The notes below the pieces were generated by a model. That model did no database searches. It saw only the letters and a list, made by a program, of their open reading frames with translations, and was not told where the DNA came from. A stretch of 64,000 bases of DNA from Methylocystis hirsuta (lineage in GTDB: Bacteria > Pseudomonadota > Alphaproteobacteria > Rhizobiales > Beijerinckiaceae). The translations under genes were made by a program, and so were the position numbers. The stretch covers positions 2,356,001-2,420,000 of the forward strand of contig NZ_QWDD01000001.1 of assembly GCF_003722355.1 (NCBI RefSeq), written 5' to 3'. This document shows positions 30,442 to 38,345 of this stretch, piece after piece. Every line of letters begins with the position of its first letter. Positions within the stretch are counted from its first letter, which is position 1.

Positions 30442-31578
30442 TCAGCCGACGACGATCTTTGGCGCAGCGCGTGTTTTCTGCGTTTCGAGCAGGGTTTTCA
30501 CCTTCGCCGCGAGATTGAGATAGACGGCGGCCTGCTGGCTGTCGGGCTCGGCGCCCACGACGGGAGTCCCGGCGTCCGAGGTCTGACGGATCTTGATGTC
30601 CAGCGGCGCCTCGCCCAGGAAAGGCACGCCCATCTGTTCAGCGTCGTGGCGCGCGCCGCCGTGCGCGAAAATCTCCGAGCGGCCGCCGCAGTGCGGGCAG
30701 AGGAAGTAGCTCATATTTTCAATGACGCCGAGGATAGGCGCCTCGACTTTCTGGAACATCGACACGGCGCGCCGCGCGTCGATCAGCGCCAAATCCTGCG
30801 GCGTCGAGACGATCACCGCGCCGGCGAGCGGGACTTGCTGCGCGATGGTGAGCTGAACGTCGCCCGTTCCCGGCGGCATATCGATCACCAGCGCGTCGAG
30901 CTCTCCCCAGGCGACTTCGCCGAGCATTTGCGAAATCGCCTGCGACACCATCGGTCCGCGCCAGACCATCGGCACGTTCTCGTCAACGAGGAAACCCATC
31001 GACATGATCTTCACGCCATAGGCTTCGAGCGGCGCGAGCTTGCCGCCTTCGACCTTGGGTTTGTCAGTCAAGCCGAAAAGCCGCGGCATCGAGGGGCCAT
31101 AGACGTCGGCGTCGAGCACGCCGACGCGCCAGCCCTGAGCGGCGAGGCCGAGCGCCAGATTGGCCGACGTCGTCGACTTGCCGACGCCGCCCTTGCCCGA
31201 GGCGACGGCGACAATGAAGCGGATTTTTTCGAGCGCCGGAATTCCGGCTTTTTGTTGAGGCGGCGGCGCGCCGGCCCCATGCGCATGGGCATGGGCATGA
31301 GCATGGGCTTGAGCCCGAGGCGGCTGAGTCTCGGGGCGAGAGGCGCGTTCGGCCGTCAAGGTCACGATAGCCTGCTCGATGCCGGGCGCCGCCCTGATCG
31401 CGCGCTCGGCCGCTGCTCGCGCCGCCTCCCAGGCCTGCGTCTGGCTCGGATCGCCGGCCAGCGAAACGAAGGCTTTGGCGCCCGACAGATTGACGCCGCT
31501 CACCGCGCCGGCGAGCGGCGCTCCGCCCGGCCCGTAGAGCCCTTCCAGAGCCTTCAAAATGTCAGCTTCCGTCGCCAC
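30442..31578 (-). CDS. mrp: Fe-S cluster carrier Mrp/ApbC (P-loop NTPase)
   Basis: A 378-residue cytoplasmic carrier that binds and transfers 4Fe-4S clusters. Residues about 1-80 are the MIP18/DUF59 domain. They are followed by a His-Ala linker (AHAHAHAHAHG at about 110-122) encoded by a hexamer repeat, then the ATPase domain with the deviant Walker A GKGGVGKSTTSANLA, DADVYGPS, and the bridging CPHC (FLCPHCGG). The GTG at 31578 was chosen because it opens the conserved N-terminus (ATEADILKALEGL). It follows the GDCCVxC gene by 52 bases on the same strand, a setting that suits metal or Fe-S handling. Confidence 0.95.
   Translation of the reverse strand: MATEADILKALEGLYGPGGAPLAGAVSGVNLSGAKAFVSLAGDPSQTQAWEAARAAAERAIRAAPGIEQAIVTLTAERASRPETQPPRAQAHAHAHAHAHGAGAPPPQQKAGIPALEKIRFIVAVASGKGGVGKSTTSANLALGLAAQGWRVGVLDADVYGPSMPRLFGLTDKPKVEGGKLAPLEAYGVKIMSMGFLVDENVPMVWRGPMVSQAISQMLGEVAWGELDALVIDMPPGTGDVQLTIAQQVPLAGAVIVSTPQDLALIDARRAVSMFQKVEAPILGVIENMSYFLCPHCGGRSEIFAHGGARHDAEQMGVPFLGEAPLDIKIRQTSDAGTPVVGAEPDSQQAAVYLNLAAKVKTLLETQKTRAAPKIVVG
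31276..31313. repeat. Hexameric coding repeat for the His-Ala linker of Mrp
   Basis: A run of GCATGG/GCATGA-type hexamers on the plus strand reads on the minus strand as alternating Ala-His codons. Short tandem hexamers like this are prone to copy-number change, which would alter linker length without shifting the frame. Confidence 0.75.
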
Positions 31579-31630
31579 GCGCCCGCTCCTTGCCCGTTTA
31601 GAGCTGTTCCAGGCAAGGCATATGCCGCGA

Positions 31631-31855
31631 TTAGCGCGCCCCGTCCATCGGACGGCCGCAACAATCGTCATCTGCCTGCACGGGCGGGCATGGAACGTCG
31701 CCATAGGAGCAGAACACGCAGCAGTCTCCCGTCTTTGGCGTCAGCCGCGCGCCGCATCCCGGGCAAAAATGCAAGACCACGCAGGCGTCCAGCGGCATAT
31801 CGAGCGTTTCCGCGCGCGCGCAGTGCGGACAGGCGAGGGGCGATTGAAGCTGCAA
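31631..31855 (-). CDS. GDCCVxC-domain mini-protein
   Basis: A 74-residue cysteine-rich protein. It has two CxxC pairs (CPHC at about residue 10 and CPGC at about 34) and the signature GDCCVFCSYGDVPCPP, which defines a conserved family known as GDCCVxC-domain (seleno)proteins. Here the signature holds Cys codons, not UGA. The TTG at 31855 was chosen because it gives the family start (LQLQSPLACPHC) and has GAGG upstream; the open frame upstream to 31939 overlaps the VOC gene. It stands directly upstream of mrp on the same strand, suggesting a joint role in metal or cluster handling; function unproven. Confidence 0.82.
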   Translation of the reverse strand: MQLQSPLACPHCARAETLDMPLDACVVLHFCPGCGARLTPKTGDCCVFCSYGDVPCPPVQADDDCCGRPMDGAR

Positions 31856-31887
31856 GTCCGCCTCTTCGTGCGCCTGATCCGAATTGG

Positions 31888-32274
31888 TCAGGCGGCCGTT
31901 CCGACCACGCAGAATCCATTGCCGAACGGGTCGGCGCAAAATGCTATGGGCGGGCGGGCGCCGCCTTCGAATTTCTGCTCACATTTCGCGCCTGCGTTCA
32001 CTGCATTTGTCAAAAAGGCTTCAAAATCGTCGACGTGAAAGTCGATATGAACGGGCGTCCAGTGTCGCTCATATCGACGAACCTCGTCTGTTCCCTGGGC
32101 CGGTTTGCTTCCAGCCGACTTCTCGATCAGTCCGATTTGGGAGTTTCCACATTTGAGCAGGACATATGTGGGAATAGGTCGAGCGATCTCGGGCAGTCCC
32201 AAGGCGTCGCGATAAAATCGCAGTCCGTCTTCAAGCTGCGGAACGTCGATTGAAACTGAGTATTTCATGCTCAT
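31888..32274 (-). CDS. VOC-superfamily (glyoxalase/bleomycin-resistance-like) protein
   Basis: A 128-residue single-module VOC protein of two beta-alpha-beta-beta-beta units: SVSIDVPQLEDGLRFYRDALGL and HIDFHVDDFEAFLTNAVNAGAK open the units and FCADPFGNGFCVV closes the second. Members include glyoxalases, dioxygenases and antibiotic-binding proteins. Metal ligands cannot be assigned reliably by eye and no substrate is suggested by the neighbours. It lies just upstream of the GDCCVxC gene on the same strand. The start could be the ATG at 32274 or the one at 32268. Confidence 0.87.
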   Translation of the reverse strand: MSMKYSVSIDVPQLEDGLRFYRDALGLPEIARPIPTYVLLKCGNSQIGLIEKSAGSKPAQGTDEVRRYERHWTPVHIDFHVDDFEAFLTNAVNAGAKCEQKFEGGARPPIAFCADPFGNGFCVVGTAA

Positions 32275-32327
32275 GCCCGGTCAGCCCGACGCTCGGCAAT
32301 CATTCTGACTAATTTCAAATCGCGCTC

Positions 32328-33263
32328 TCACACGAACATCATCGCCGGATGTTCGACGACATGTTTGAATTCCGCCAAAAGCTCGGCGCCGAGAGCGCCG
32401 TCGACGGCGCGGTGATCGCAGGAGAGCGTGACGCTCATCATCGTCGCGACGATCGGCGCGCCGTTTTTCACGATCATGCGCTGCTCGCCCTGCCCGACCG
32501 CGAGGATCGTCGACTGCGGCGGATTGATCACCGCGGTGAAACTCTGCACGCCATACATGCCGAGATTGGACACCGCCGACACGCCGCCTTCATATTCATG
32601 CGGCTTCAGCTTGCGGGCGCGGGCGCGCCCCGCAAGCTCCTTGATCTCGTCGGAAATCTCGCGCACCGATTTCGCCTGAGCATTGCGGATGATCGGCGTC
32701 ACGAGCCCGCCGGGGATCGACACGGCGACGCCGATGTCCGAGGATTTGTGGCGCAGCAATGCGTCGGGCGTATAGGTGACATTGGCTTCCGGCTTGCGCT
32801 GCAGCGCGAGGGCGAGCGCCTTGACGACGTAATCATTGACCGACGTTTTCCACGTCGGTTTATCGTCCGATCCGAGCGGCGCGGCGGAATTATAATCCTC
32901 GCGCAGTCGCAAGAGCGCGTCGATCTCGCAGTCGACATTGAGATAGAAATGCGGAATGGTCTGGATCGCGTCCGTCAGCCGCCGCGCGATCGCCCTGCGC
33001 ACATTGTCATGCGGAATTTCTTCGTAAGAGCCAGCCTCGAAGAATTTGCGCGTTATGTCTGCCGATGGCGCTGCGGCAAGCGGCGCCGCCTTGGCCTCGC
33101 CTCCGTGCGCGAGCGCCGATTGTACATCGCGTTCGATGATCCGGCCATGCGGCCCGGAGCCTTGCAGCGCGGAAAGATCGAGGCCGCCCTCCTTCGCCAA
33201 TCGGCGCGCGAGAGGCGAGGCGAAGATGCGGTCGCCGGGGGCGAAGCGAGCGGGAGCGTTCAT
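32328..33263 (-). CDS. pdhC: Dihydrolipoamide acetyltransferase (PDH E2) lacking its own lipoyl domain
   Basis: A 311-residue E2. Residues about 12-50 form the E3/E1-binding domain (ASPLARRLAKEGGLDLSALQGSGPHGRIIERDV). Residues about 75-311 are the acyltransferase core with the catalytic CDHRAVDGA. A normal E2 begins with one to three lipoyl domains of ~80 residues; here the protein starts directly at the binding domain, and only 65 bases separate it from the next gene. The lipoyl domain is on PdhB instead. The gene is detached from pdhA-pdhB by ~1.2 kb. Whether this E2 works with the lipoyl arm of PdhB or has lost its N-terminus is discussed in the findings. Confidence 0.93.
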   Translation of the reverse strand: MNAPARFAPGDRIFASPLARRLAKEGGLDLSALQGSGPHGRIIERDVQSALAHGGEAKAAPLAAAPSADITRKFFEAGSYEEIPHDNVRRAIARRLTDAIQTIPHFYLNVDCEIDALLRLREDYNSAAPLGSDDKPTWKTSVNDYVVKALALALQRKPEANVTYTPDALLRHKSSDIGVAVSIPGGLVTPIIRNAQAKSVREISDEIKELAGRARARKLKPHEYEGGVSAVSNLGMYGVQSFTAVINPPQSTILAVGQGEQRMIVKNGAPIVATMMSVTLSCDHRAVDGALGAELLAEFKHVVEHPAMMFV

Positions 33264-33370
33264 CGTGCGGATTCGCCTTTGGCGGCGGAAAGTTCGCTAT
33301 ATATTAGAGGCCTTGCCGAGAGCAGTCCATGAACGCGCCGCGCCGAGCGAATAAATCCCCCGAGGCAAAA

Positions 33371-33811
33371 ATGGCCGCGAGCCAGCTTTACGACCAGGAT
33401 TTTTACGCCTGGGCCAACGAACAGGCGGCGCTGCTGCGCGCCGGAAAGCTCAGCCAGGCGGATATCGAGCATATTGCCGAGGAGATCGAGAGCTTGGGCA
33501 AGACCGAAAAACGGGAATTGGCCAGTCGCCTCAAAGTATTGATTCTTCACCTTCTGAAATGGCGACACCAGCCTTTCAAGCGAACGCCGAGCTGGGAGGT
33601 GTCCATTAAAATTCAGAGGCATGAACTCGTCGAGCACCTCGTCGACAACCCAAGCCTTAAGCCCGTAATTGCGAGCGTCCTGCAAAAAGTCTATCCGGAC
33701 GCCGTTCTGGGCGCCGTGCTCGAAACGGGCTTTCCCGAGTCGACGTTTCCTGCGTCCTGCCCCTGGACCTTCGAAGAGATGATGGCCGAGGACTTCTGGC
33801 CGGAGGGGTAA
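33371..33811 (+). CDS. DUF29-family protein
   Basis: A 146-residue all-alpha protein with the DUF29 hallmarks: LYDQDFYAWANEQAALLRAG at the N-terminus, DIEHIAEEIESLGK, LLKWRHQP and the C-terminal PWTFEEMMAEDFWP. The ATG at 33371 has GAGG 7 bases upstream and gives the usual family start; an ATG at 33329 would add 14 residues. DUF29 genes are common, often in several copies, in cyanobacteria and alphaproteobacteria, and no function is established. It sits between pdhC and pdhB on the opposite strand. Confidence 0.9.
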   Translation: MAASQLYDQDFYAWANEQAALLRAGKLSQADIEHIAEEIESLGKTEKRELASRLKVLILHLLKWRHQPFKRTPSWEVSIKIQRHELVEHLVDNPSLKPVIASVLQKVYPDAVLGAVLETGFPESTFPASCPWTFEEMMAEDFWPEG

Positions 33812-33927
33812 TGCGGAAAGCGCAGCGGTGACAGGCGCGCGAAAGAGACGCGCATCGTCTTCTCACTCTTCCATTGCGCTAGCATCCCGACCGAAGCGCC
33901 GAACATGGCGGAAACGGGGGGGGGCGC

Positions 33928-34308
33928 ATGAGGAGGACTTACAACGGCTCGTGTCACTGCGGGAAAGTGCGATTTGAGGTGACAGCGGACATAGACCACG
34001 TTCGGGTATGCGACTGTTCGATATGCCGGAAACGGGGCGCTCTGAACTTCAGAGTTGAAGAGGCAGATCTTAGTTTAACGACCCCACTCGAAGAGCTGTC
34101 GTCGTATCAGTGGGGTACCCGCACGGCGAAGGATTACTTTTGTCCGACCTGCGGAATTCTTCCTTTCCGCAGACCCAGGCATACAACTGCTGCTGAACTA
34201 GGCGGCGGAATAAAGCCTTTCACCGGATGGGCCATCAACGTCAGGTGCCTAGACGACGTCGACATTTTTTCTCTGCCACAAAAAATCATACACGGCAGCA
34301 AGCTCTAA
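33928..34308 (+). CDS. GFA-family (CENP-V/Gfa-like) zinc protein
   Basis: A 126-residue protein with the zinc cysteines of the glutathione-dependent formaldehyde-activating (GFA) family: SCHCGKVRFEV, CDCSICRKRG and FCPTCGI. Family members bind zinc, and some bind S-hydroxymethylglutathione, though most are uncharacterised and not true formaldehyde-activating enzymes. The context between pdh genes gives no clue; in a methylotroph a link to formaldehyde is possible but unsupported. A G-rich stretch before the ATG (GGGGGGGGC) serves as ribosome site. Confidence 0.9.
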   Translation: MRRTYNGSCHCGKVRFEVTADIDHVRVCDCSICRKRGALNFRVEEADLSLTTPLEELSSYQWGTRTAKDYFCPTCGILPFRRPRHTTAAELGGGIKPFTGWAINVRCLDDVDIFSLPQKIIHGSKL

Positions 34309-34336
34309 GCAAAGGCGCTCGCTTCGCGCTGGTCTT

Positions 34337-34445
34337 GTCATTCCCCGCAGTCCGGAGGCCTGACCGGGAATCCAGAGTCGCAACAAGCGCGTTTGATTTT
34401 GCCCCTCGATTCCCGATCGCGCGCTTTGCGCGCGTCGGGAATGAC
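34337..34445. repeat. Dispersed repeat with 9-bp terminal inverted repeats (copy 1)
   Basis: A 109-bp element bounded by GTCATTCCC (34337-34345) and GGGAATGAC (34437-34445). Internal segments include CCGGAGGCCTGACCGGGAA and GATTCCCGATCGCGCG. The same ends and similar interior recur at 61351-61453, so this is a dispersed family. It lies just after the pdhB stop codon. Confidence 0.85.
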
Positions 34446-34477
34446 AGCGCGCAAGGCTTCCCTCTTCGCGCATCCAA

Positions 34478-35923
34478 TCACCGATACATCACCACCTTCG
34501 CCGCCGCGACGACGTCCGCCACGCTCGGCAAAGCGAGCTTTTCGAGATTGGCGGCGTAGGGCATCGGCGTGTCCTTGCCGCTGACGCGCAGCACCGGCGC
34601 GTCGAGATAGTCGAAGGCCTCGCTCTGCACGCGCATGGCGATCTCGGCCGATATTCCGCACTGCGGCCAGCCTTCTTCGATCGCGACGCAGCGGCCGGTC
34701 TTCTTGACGGACTCGATCACCGTCGCCGTGTCCATCGGGCGTAGCGTGCGCAAATCGATCACCTCGGCGTCGATCCCCTCCTTGGCGAGTTGTTCGGCGG
34801 CCTGCAGCGCATAGGTCATGCCGATCGAGAAGGAGACGAGCGTCACGTCCTTGCCCGGCCGGGCGACGCGCGCCTTGCCGATCGGCAAGACGAAATCCTC
34901 GAGCGCCGGCACTTCCGACGTCTTGCCGTAGAGAATCTCGTTCTCGAGAAACACCACCGGATTGTCGTTGCGGATCGCGGCCTTCAGCAGACCTTTCGCG
35001 TCGCTGGCGTTTGACGGCGAAATCACGATCAGCCCCGGCACTTGCGCATACCAGGCGGAATAATCCTGGCTGTGCTGAGCGGCGACGCGCGCCGCCGCGC
35101 CATTTGGTCCGCGAAAGACGATCGGACAGTTGATCTGTCCGCCGGACATGTAAAGCGTTTTCGCCGCCGAATTGACGATGTGGTCGATGGCCTGCATCGA
35201 AAAATTGAAGGTCATGAATTCGAGGATCGGCCGCAATCCGGCGAAAGCCGCGCCGACGGCGACGCCCGCGAAGCCATATTCGGTGATCGGCGTATCGACG
35301 ACGCGTTTGGCGCCGAATTCCTGCAGAAGACCCTGCGTAATCTTGTAGGCGCCCTGATATTCGGCGACCTCTTCTCCCATCACGAAGACGTTCGGATCGC
35401 GCCGCATCTCCTCGGCCATGGCGTCGCGCAAGGCTTCGCGCATGGTCATCGACACCATCGTCGTGCCTTCGGGCACCTCAGGGGCGACGCGCGGGGATGG
35501 CTGCTCGGCGACGCTCGTCGCCTTGGGCGCGGGAGTGGCGGCCTTATTGGCTTCGCCGGGTTCGTTCTGCGGGGCGGTCTGGCCTGGAACCGGCGGCGCC
35601 GCTTCGGCCTGCTCTTGCGCTTTGTCCTCTTCGCCAACGCGATCGGCCGGCGCATGGTCGGCGGTGTCGGCGACCTCCTCGCCCTCCTCGGCGATCACCG
35701 CGATAGGCGTGTTGACGGCGACATTCTCGGTGCCGCCCGGCACGAGAATGCGCGCCAGCACGCCTTCATCGACGGCCTCGACCTCCATCGTCGCCTTGTC
35801 GGTCTCGATTTCGGCGATGACGTCGCCGGCTTTCACCGCGTCGCCTTCGTTCTTGAGCCATTTGGCGAGCTTGCCCTGCTCCATCGTCGGAGACAGCGCG
35901 GGCATGAGGACATTGACGGTCAT
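34478..35923 (-). CDS. pdhB: Pyruvate dehydrogenase E1 beta with an N-terminal lipoyl domain
   Basis: A 481-residue protein. Residues 1-80 are a biotinyl/lipoyl domain ([15 protein letters not shown]; lipoylated Lys43 in [11 protein letters not shown]). It is followed by a ~70-residue Ala/Pro/Glu linker (to about 150) and the transketolase-like E1 beta domain ([22 protein letters not shown] start, [27 protein letters not shown]). Together with PdhA it decarboxylates pyruvate with thiamine pyrophosphate. Lipoyl domains fused to E1 beta are characteristic of alphaproteobacterial PDH. It starts 12 bases after the pdhA stop. Confidence 0.97.
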   Translation of the reverse strand: MTVNVLMPALSPTMEQGKLAKWLKNEGDAVKAGDVIAEIETDKATMEVEAVDEGVLARILVPGGTENVAVNTPIAVIAEEGEEVADTADHAPADRVGEEDKAQEQAEAAPPVPGQTAPQNEPGEANKAATPAPKATSVAEQPSPRVAPEVPEGTTMVSMTMREALRDAMAEEMRRDPNVFVMGEEVAEYQGAYKITQGLLQEFGAKRVVDTPITEYGFAGVAVGAAFAGLRPILEFMTFNFSMQAIDHIVNSAAKTLYMSGGQINCPIVFRGPNGAAARVAAQHSQDYSAWYAQVPGLIVISPSNASDAKGLLKAAIRNDNPVVFLENEILYGKTSEVPALEDFVLPIGKARVARPGKDVTLVSFSIGMTYALQAAEQLAKEGIDAEVIDLRTLRPMDTATVIESVKKTGRCVAIEEGWPQCGISAEIAMRVQSEAFDYLDAPVLRVSGKDTPMPYAANLEKLALPSVADVVAAAKVVMYR

Positions 35924-35935
35924 TGACTCAATCTC

Positions 35936-36940
35936 TCACGCCAGCACGTCCGTCCACAACTCGCTTGGATCCGGCTCCTTGTCCGCAGTGGCGAAATCTG
36001 CGGCTTCGGCGACGATCTTACGTGCATTGGCGTCGATCTTCTTGAGCTCGTCCTCGCTGACGCCGTCGGCGATCAGCCGCGCGCGGACTTGCTCGATCGG
36101 ATCGTGCTCCTCGCGCATCTTCTGGACTTCTTCCTTGGAGCGATATTTCGCGGGGTCGGACATCGAGTGGCCGCGATAGCGATAGGTCTGCGCCTCTATG
36201 AGATAGGGGCCCTTGCCGGCGCGGCACCATTCGATCGCCGCGTCCGCCGTAGCCTTGACGATGCGCACGTCCATGCCGTCGATCTGCTGGCCGGGGATCG
36301 CGAACGCCGCGCCGCGTTTGGAGAAGTCGATCTGCGCGGAGGCGCGGGAGATCTCCGTGCCCATCGCGTAGCGGTTGTTCTCGACGATGAAGACGACCGG
36401 CAGCTTCCACAGCGCCGCCATGTTGAAGGCCTCATAGACCTGGCCCTGATTGGAGGCGCCTTCGCCGAAAAACGTCAGGGACACGCGCCCGTCGCCGCGA
36501 TAGGCGTTGGCGAAGGCCACCCCCGCGCCGATCGGCGCCGGCGCGCCGACGATGCCGTGCCCGCCATAGAAATTCGCTTCGCGCGAAAACATGTGCATCG
36601 AGCCGCCCTTGCCCTTGGAATAGCCGCCGCGCTTTCCGGCGAGCTCCGCCATGACGCGCCTGGGCTCCATCCCCGAGGCGAGCATATGTCCGTGGTCGCG
36701 GTAGCTCGTGGTGAACTGGTCGCCGTCGCGGGCCGCCATCTTGACGCCGACGACGACAGCCTCCTGGCCGATGTAGAGGTGGCAGAATCCGCCGATGACG
36801 CCCATGCCGTAGAGCTGTCCGGCCTTTTCCTCGAATCGCCGGATGAGCAGCATGTCGCGAAAGGCGGTGAGTTCTTGCTCGCGAGTGAAAGGCGGGACTG
36901 TTGACGCGCCCGCCGCGCCGCCGCCGCTTTCCTCGACCAT
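35936..36940 (-). CDS. pdhA: Pyruvate dehydrogenase E1 alpha
   Basis: A 334-residue E1 alpha subunit. The ThDP/Mg motif is visible as GEGASNQGQVYEAFNMA through IVENN, with the substrate and cofactor blocks YIGQEAVVVG, YRDHGHMLA, GHGIVGA and YRYRGHSMSDPA. It forms the E1 heterotetramer with PdhB, encoded 12 bases downstream. A nearby thiamine gene, thiC, is not cotranscribed. Regulatory phosphorylation of the mitochondrial type is not expected. Confidence 0.97.
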   Translation of the reverse strand: MVEESGGGAAGASTVPPFTREQELTAFRDMLLIRRFEEKAGQLYGMGVIGGFCHLYIGQEAVVVGVKMAARDGDQFTTSYRDHGHMLASGMEPRRVMAELAGKRGGYSKGKGGSMHMFSREANFYGGHGIVGAPAPIGAGVAFANAYRGDGRVSLTFFGEGASNQGQVYEAFNMAALWKLPVVFIVENNRYAMGTEISRASAQIDFSKRGAAFAIPGQQIDGMDVRIVKATADAAIEWCRAGKGPYLIEAQTYRYRGHSMSDPAKYRSKEEVQKMREEHDPIEQVRARLIADGVSEDELKKIDANARKIVAEAADFATADKEPDPSELWTDVLA

Positions 36941-37034
36941 TCACCGCTCCCGTCGCTAAGCTTTGCCGTGCAGACTAATCCAAGACGCCGCCGAAAACGA
37001 GCGCCTCGCGCTGCCGTTCAATTTGGGGAGCGCG

Positions 37035-37868
37035 CTAGCGCGCGTCGAGCTGCGACTGGAGTTCCTCGGCGAAGGCGGCGATTCTTTTGGCGTTCACGCC
37101 AAAGTCATGACGCCCGTAACGCGACGCTGAGCGCAGATCGATGCGCGTCTGGCCGGGCAGCGGCTTGAAGCGGACGGTGATGTCGTCGTCAAATCCCATG
37201 ACGAGCGTTTTGTCGATGAAGTCGATATGACCGTCGCCGCTGCGTCCGCCCGGCGGCCGCTTGTCGACGAGCGTCCAGCCGCGGGCTTTGGCCGTTTTCA
37301 GAACCAGAGCAAAGGCCTCGTCCGTATCCAGATCGACGACGATCGGTTCGACGTCCGGATAGGCCGGCCGCTGCGTCTCCCGCGCGCGGGACGGGAGGCC
37401 AGGAGGCTGGAAGCCGCTGCGCGCCTCGAAGGCGGCTTTGGAGAAGGAGAAAAATGGCGGATCGGCGACGTCCGTCGAAATGTCGGAAAGCACCGGCAGA
37501 CGCACCGCCTCGAAAGCCAGATAAGCTGGGTATCCCAGCGTCAACGCCGCGATGACAAACGCGGTCGCCGCCGCGCCGGCTCCGCGCCGTCCTGTCCGCC
37601 AAATCACGCTGCAAGCGGCGCAAAACAAAAGCAGCGCGATCAGCGCCAGGGCCATGGCGCCGCCAAGCGACGCGAGCGCCGACGCCGGATCAAGGGCGCC
37701 AAGTCGCCCCAGCAGGATCGCCAAAATCGCCACAGTCGCGGCGAAAATCGCGAACCGTCGGCTCCAAAGCGCAACTTTCGACCAGGGCTCGGGCGGAAGA
37801 TGACGTCGCATCGGTTCAAAGACTCGCGTGACCGCCGCCACGGGGCGGCTCGGGCGCATTTTTCGCAA
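37035..37868 (-). CDS. DUF1499 membrane protein
   Basis: A 277-residue protein with three predicted transmembrane helices (about residues 38-58, 65-85 and 92-120) followed by a DUF1499 domain (about 125-270) with PVLSDISTDVADPPFF, YPDVEPIVVDLD, IDFIDKTLVMGFDDDITVRF and RIDLRSASRYGRHDFGVNA. DUF1499 proteins are common in Hyphomicrobiales and chloroplasts; the function is unknown. The start may lie at 37811 (Met20), which would remove a basic N-terminal leader. It is upstream of pdhA on the same strand but 94 bases away. Confidence 0.85.
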   Translation of the reverse strand: MRKMRPSRPVAAVTRVFEPMRRHLPPEPWSKVALWSRRFAIFAATVAILAILLGRLGALDPASALASLGGAMALALIALLLFCAACSVIWRTGRRGAGAAATAFVIAALTLGYPAYLAFEAVRLPVLSDISTDVADPPFFSFSKAAFEARSGFQPPGLPSRARETQRPAYPDVEPIVVDLDTDEAFALVLKTAKARGWTLVDKRPPGGRSGDGHIDFIDKTLVMGFDDDITVRFKPLPGQTRIDLRSASRYGRHDFGVNAKRIAAFAEELQSQLDAR

Positions 37869-38017
37869 TTTTACGGCGAATGCAACGGCTCTCGCGCATT
37901 TGAAAAAAAGTCGGGCGGGCGCCGCCTCCGCGCCGGTTCCTTAGCGGCGCGTTAACTTGCCGAGGACAATTCTAGGAAAACGCCCCTTGAGTTCCCCTCC
38001 TGTCGTCGAGCGCGCCC

Positions 38018-38233
38018 ATGTCCGACAAGTATTCCGTCGAGTTTAACGAGCCCCAGTCCGGCGGCCATCCCCATGATCTTCTCGCACGGCTTTACCGCGA
38101 GATCGGCATTTCCGCCGTCGCCGCGGCGCTGGAAGTGGAGCAGTTCGCTCGACATGAGACGGCGGCGGTCGAGCGCCTCGACGACCACCGCATGCCGCCC
38201 GCGATGCTTCTGGGCGACGAACTCGCCGCCTGA
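38018..38233 (+). CDS. Small hypothetical protein
   Basis: A 71-residue acidic protein (MSDKYSVEFNEPQSGGHPHD start) with one likely amphipathic helix (LLARLYREIGISAVAAALEVEQFARH). Amino-acid composition and helix periodicity look coding, and the opposite-strand frame across the same DNA (37952-38422) does not. The ribosome site is weak. No known domain recognised. A stem-loop region follows at 38243-38298. Confidence 0.6.
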   Translation: MSDKYSVEFNEPQSGGHPHDLLARLYREIGISAVAAALEVEQFARHETAAVERLDDHRMPPAMLLGDELAA

Positions 38234-38345
38234 GCTAGCGCCAAGCAGGGCGGCCGCCTTTACACGGCCTTTTACGGCCGCCGTTCGCCGGCCTGCTTCC
38301 TTGTGACCCCGGACCCCTATATGCTTCGGGCAGGAGGACAACGCC

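Noticed and set aside
30196-32253. 685-aa open frame on the plus strand opposite mrp and the VOC gene
   Set aside because: Antisense of three conserved genes; no recognisable domain, composition of a GC-frame shadow.
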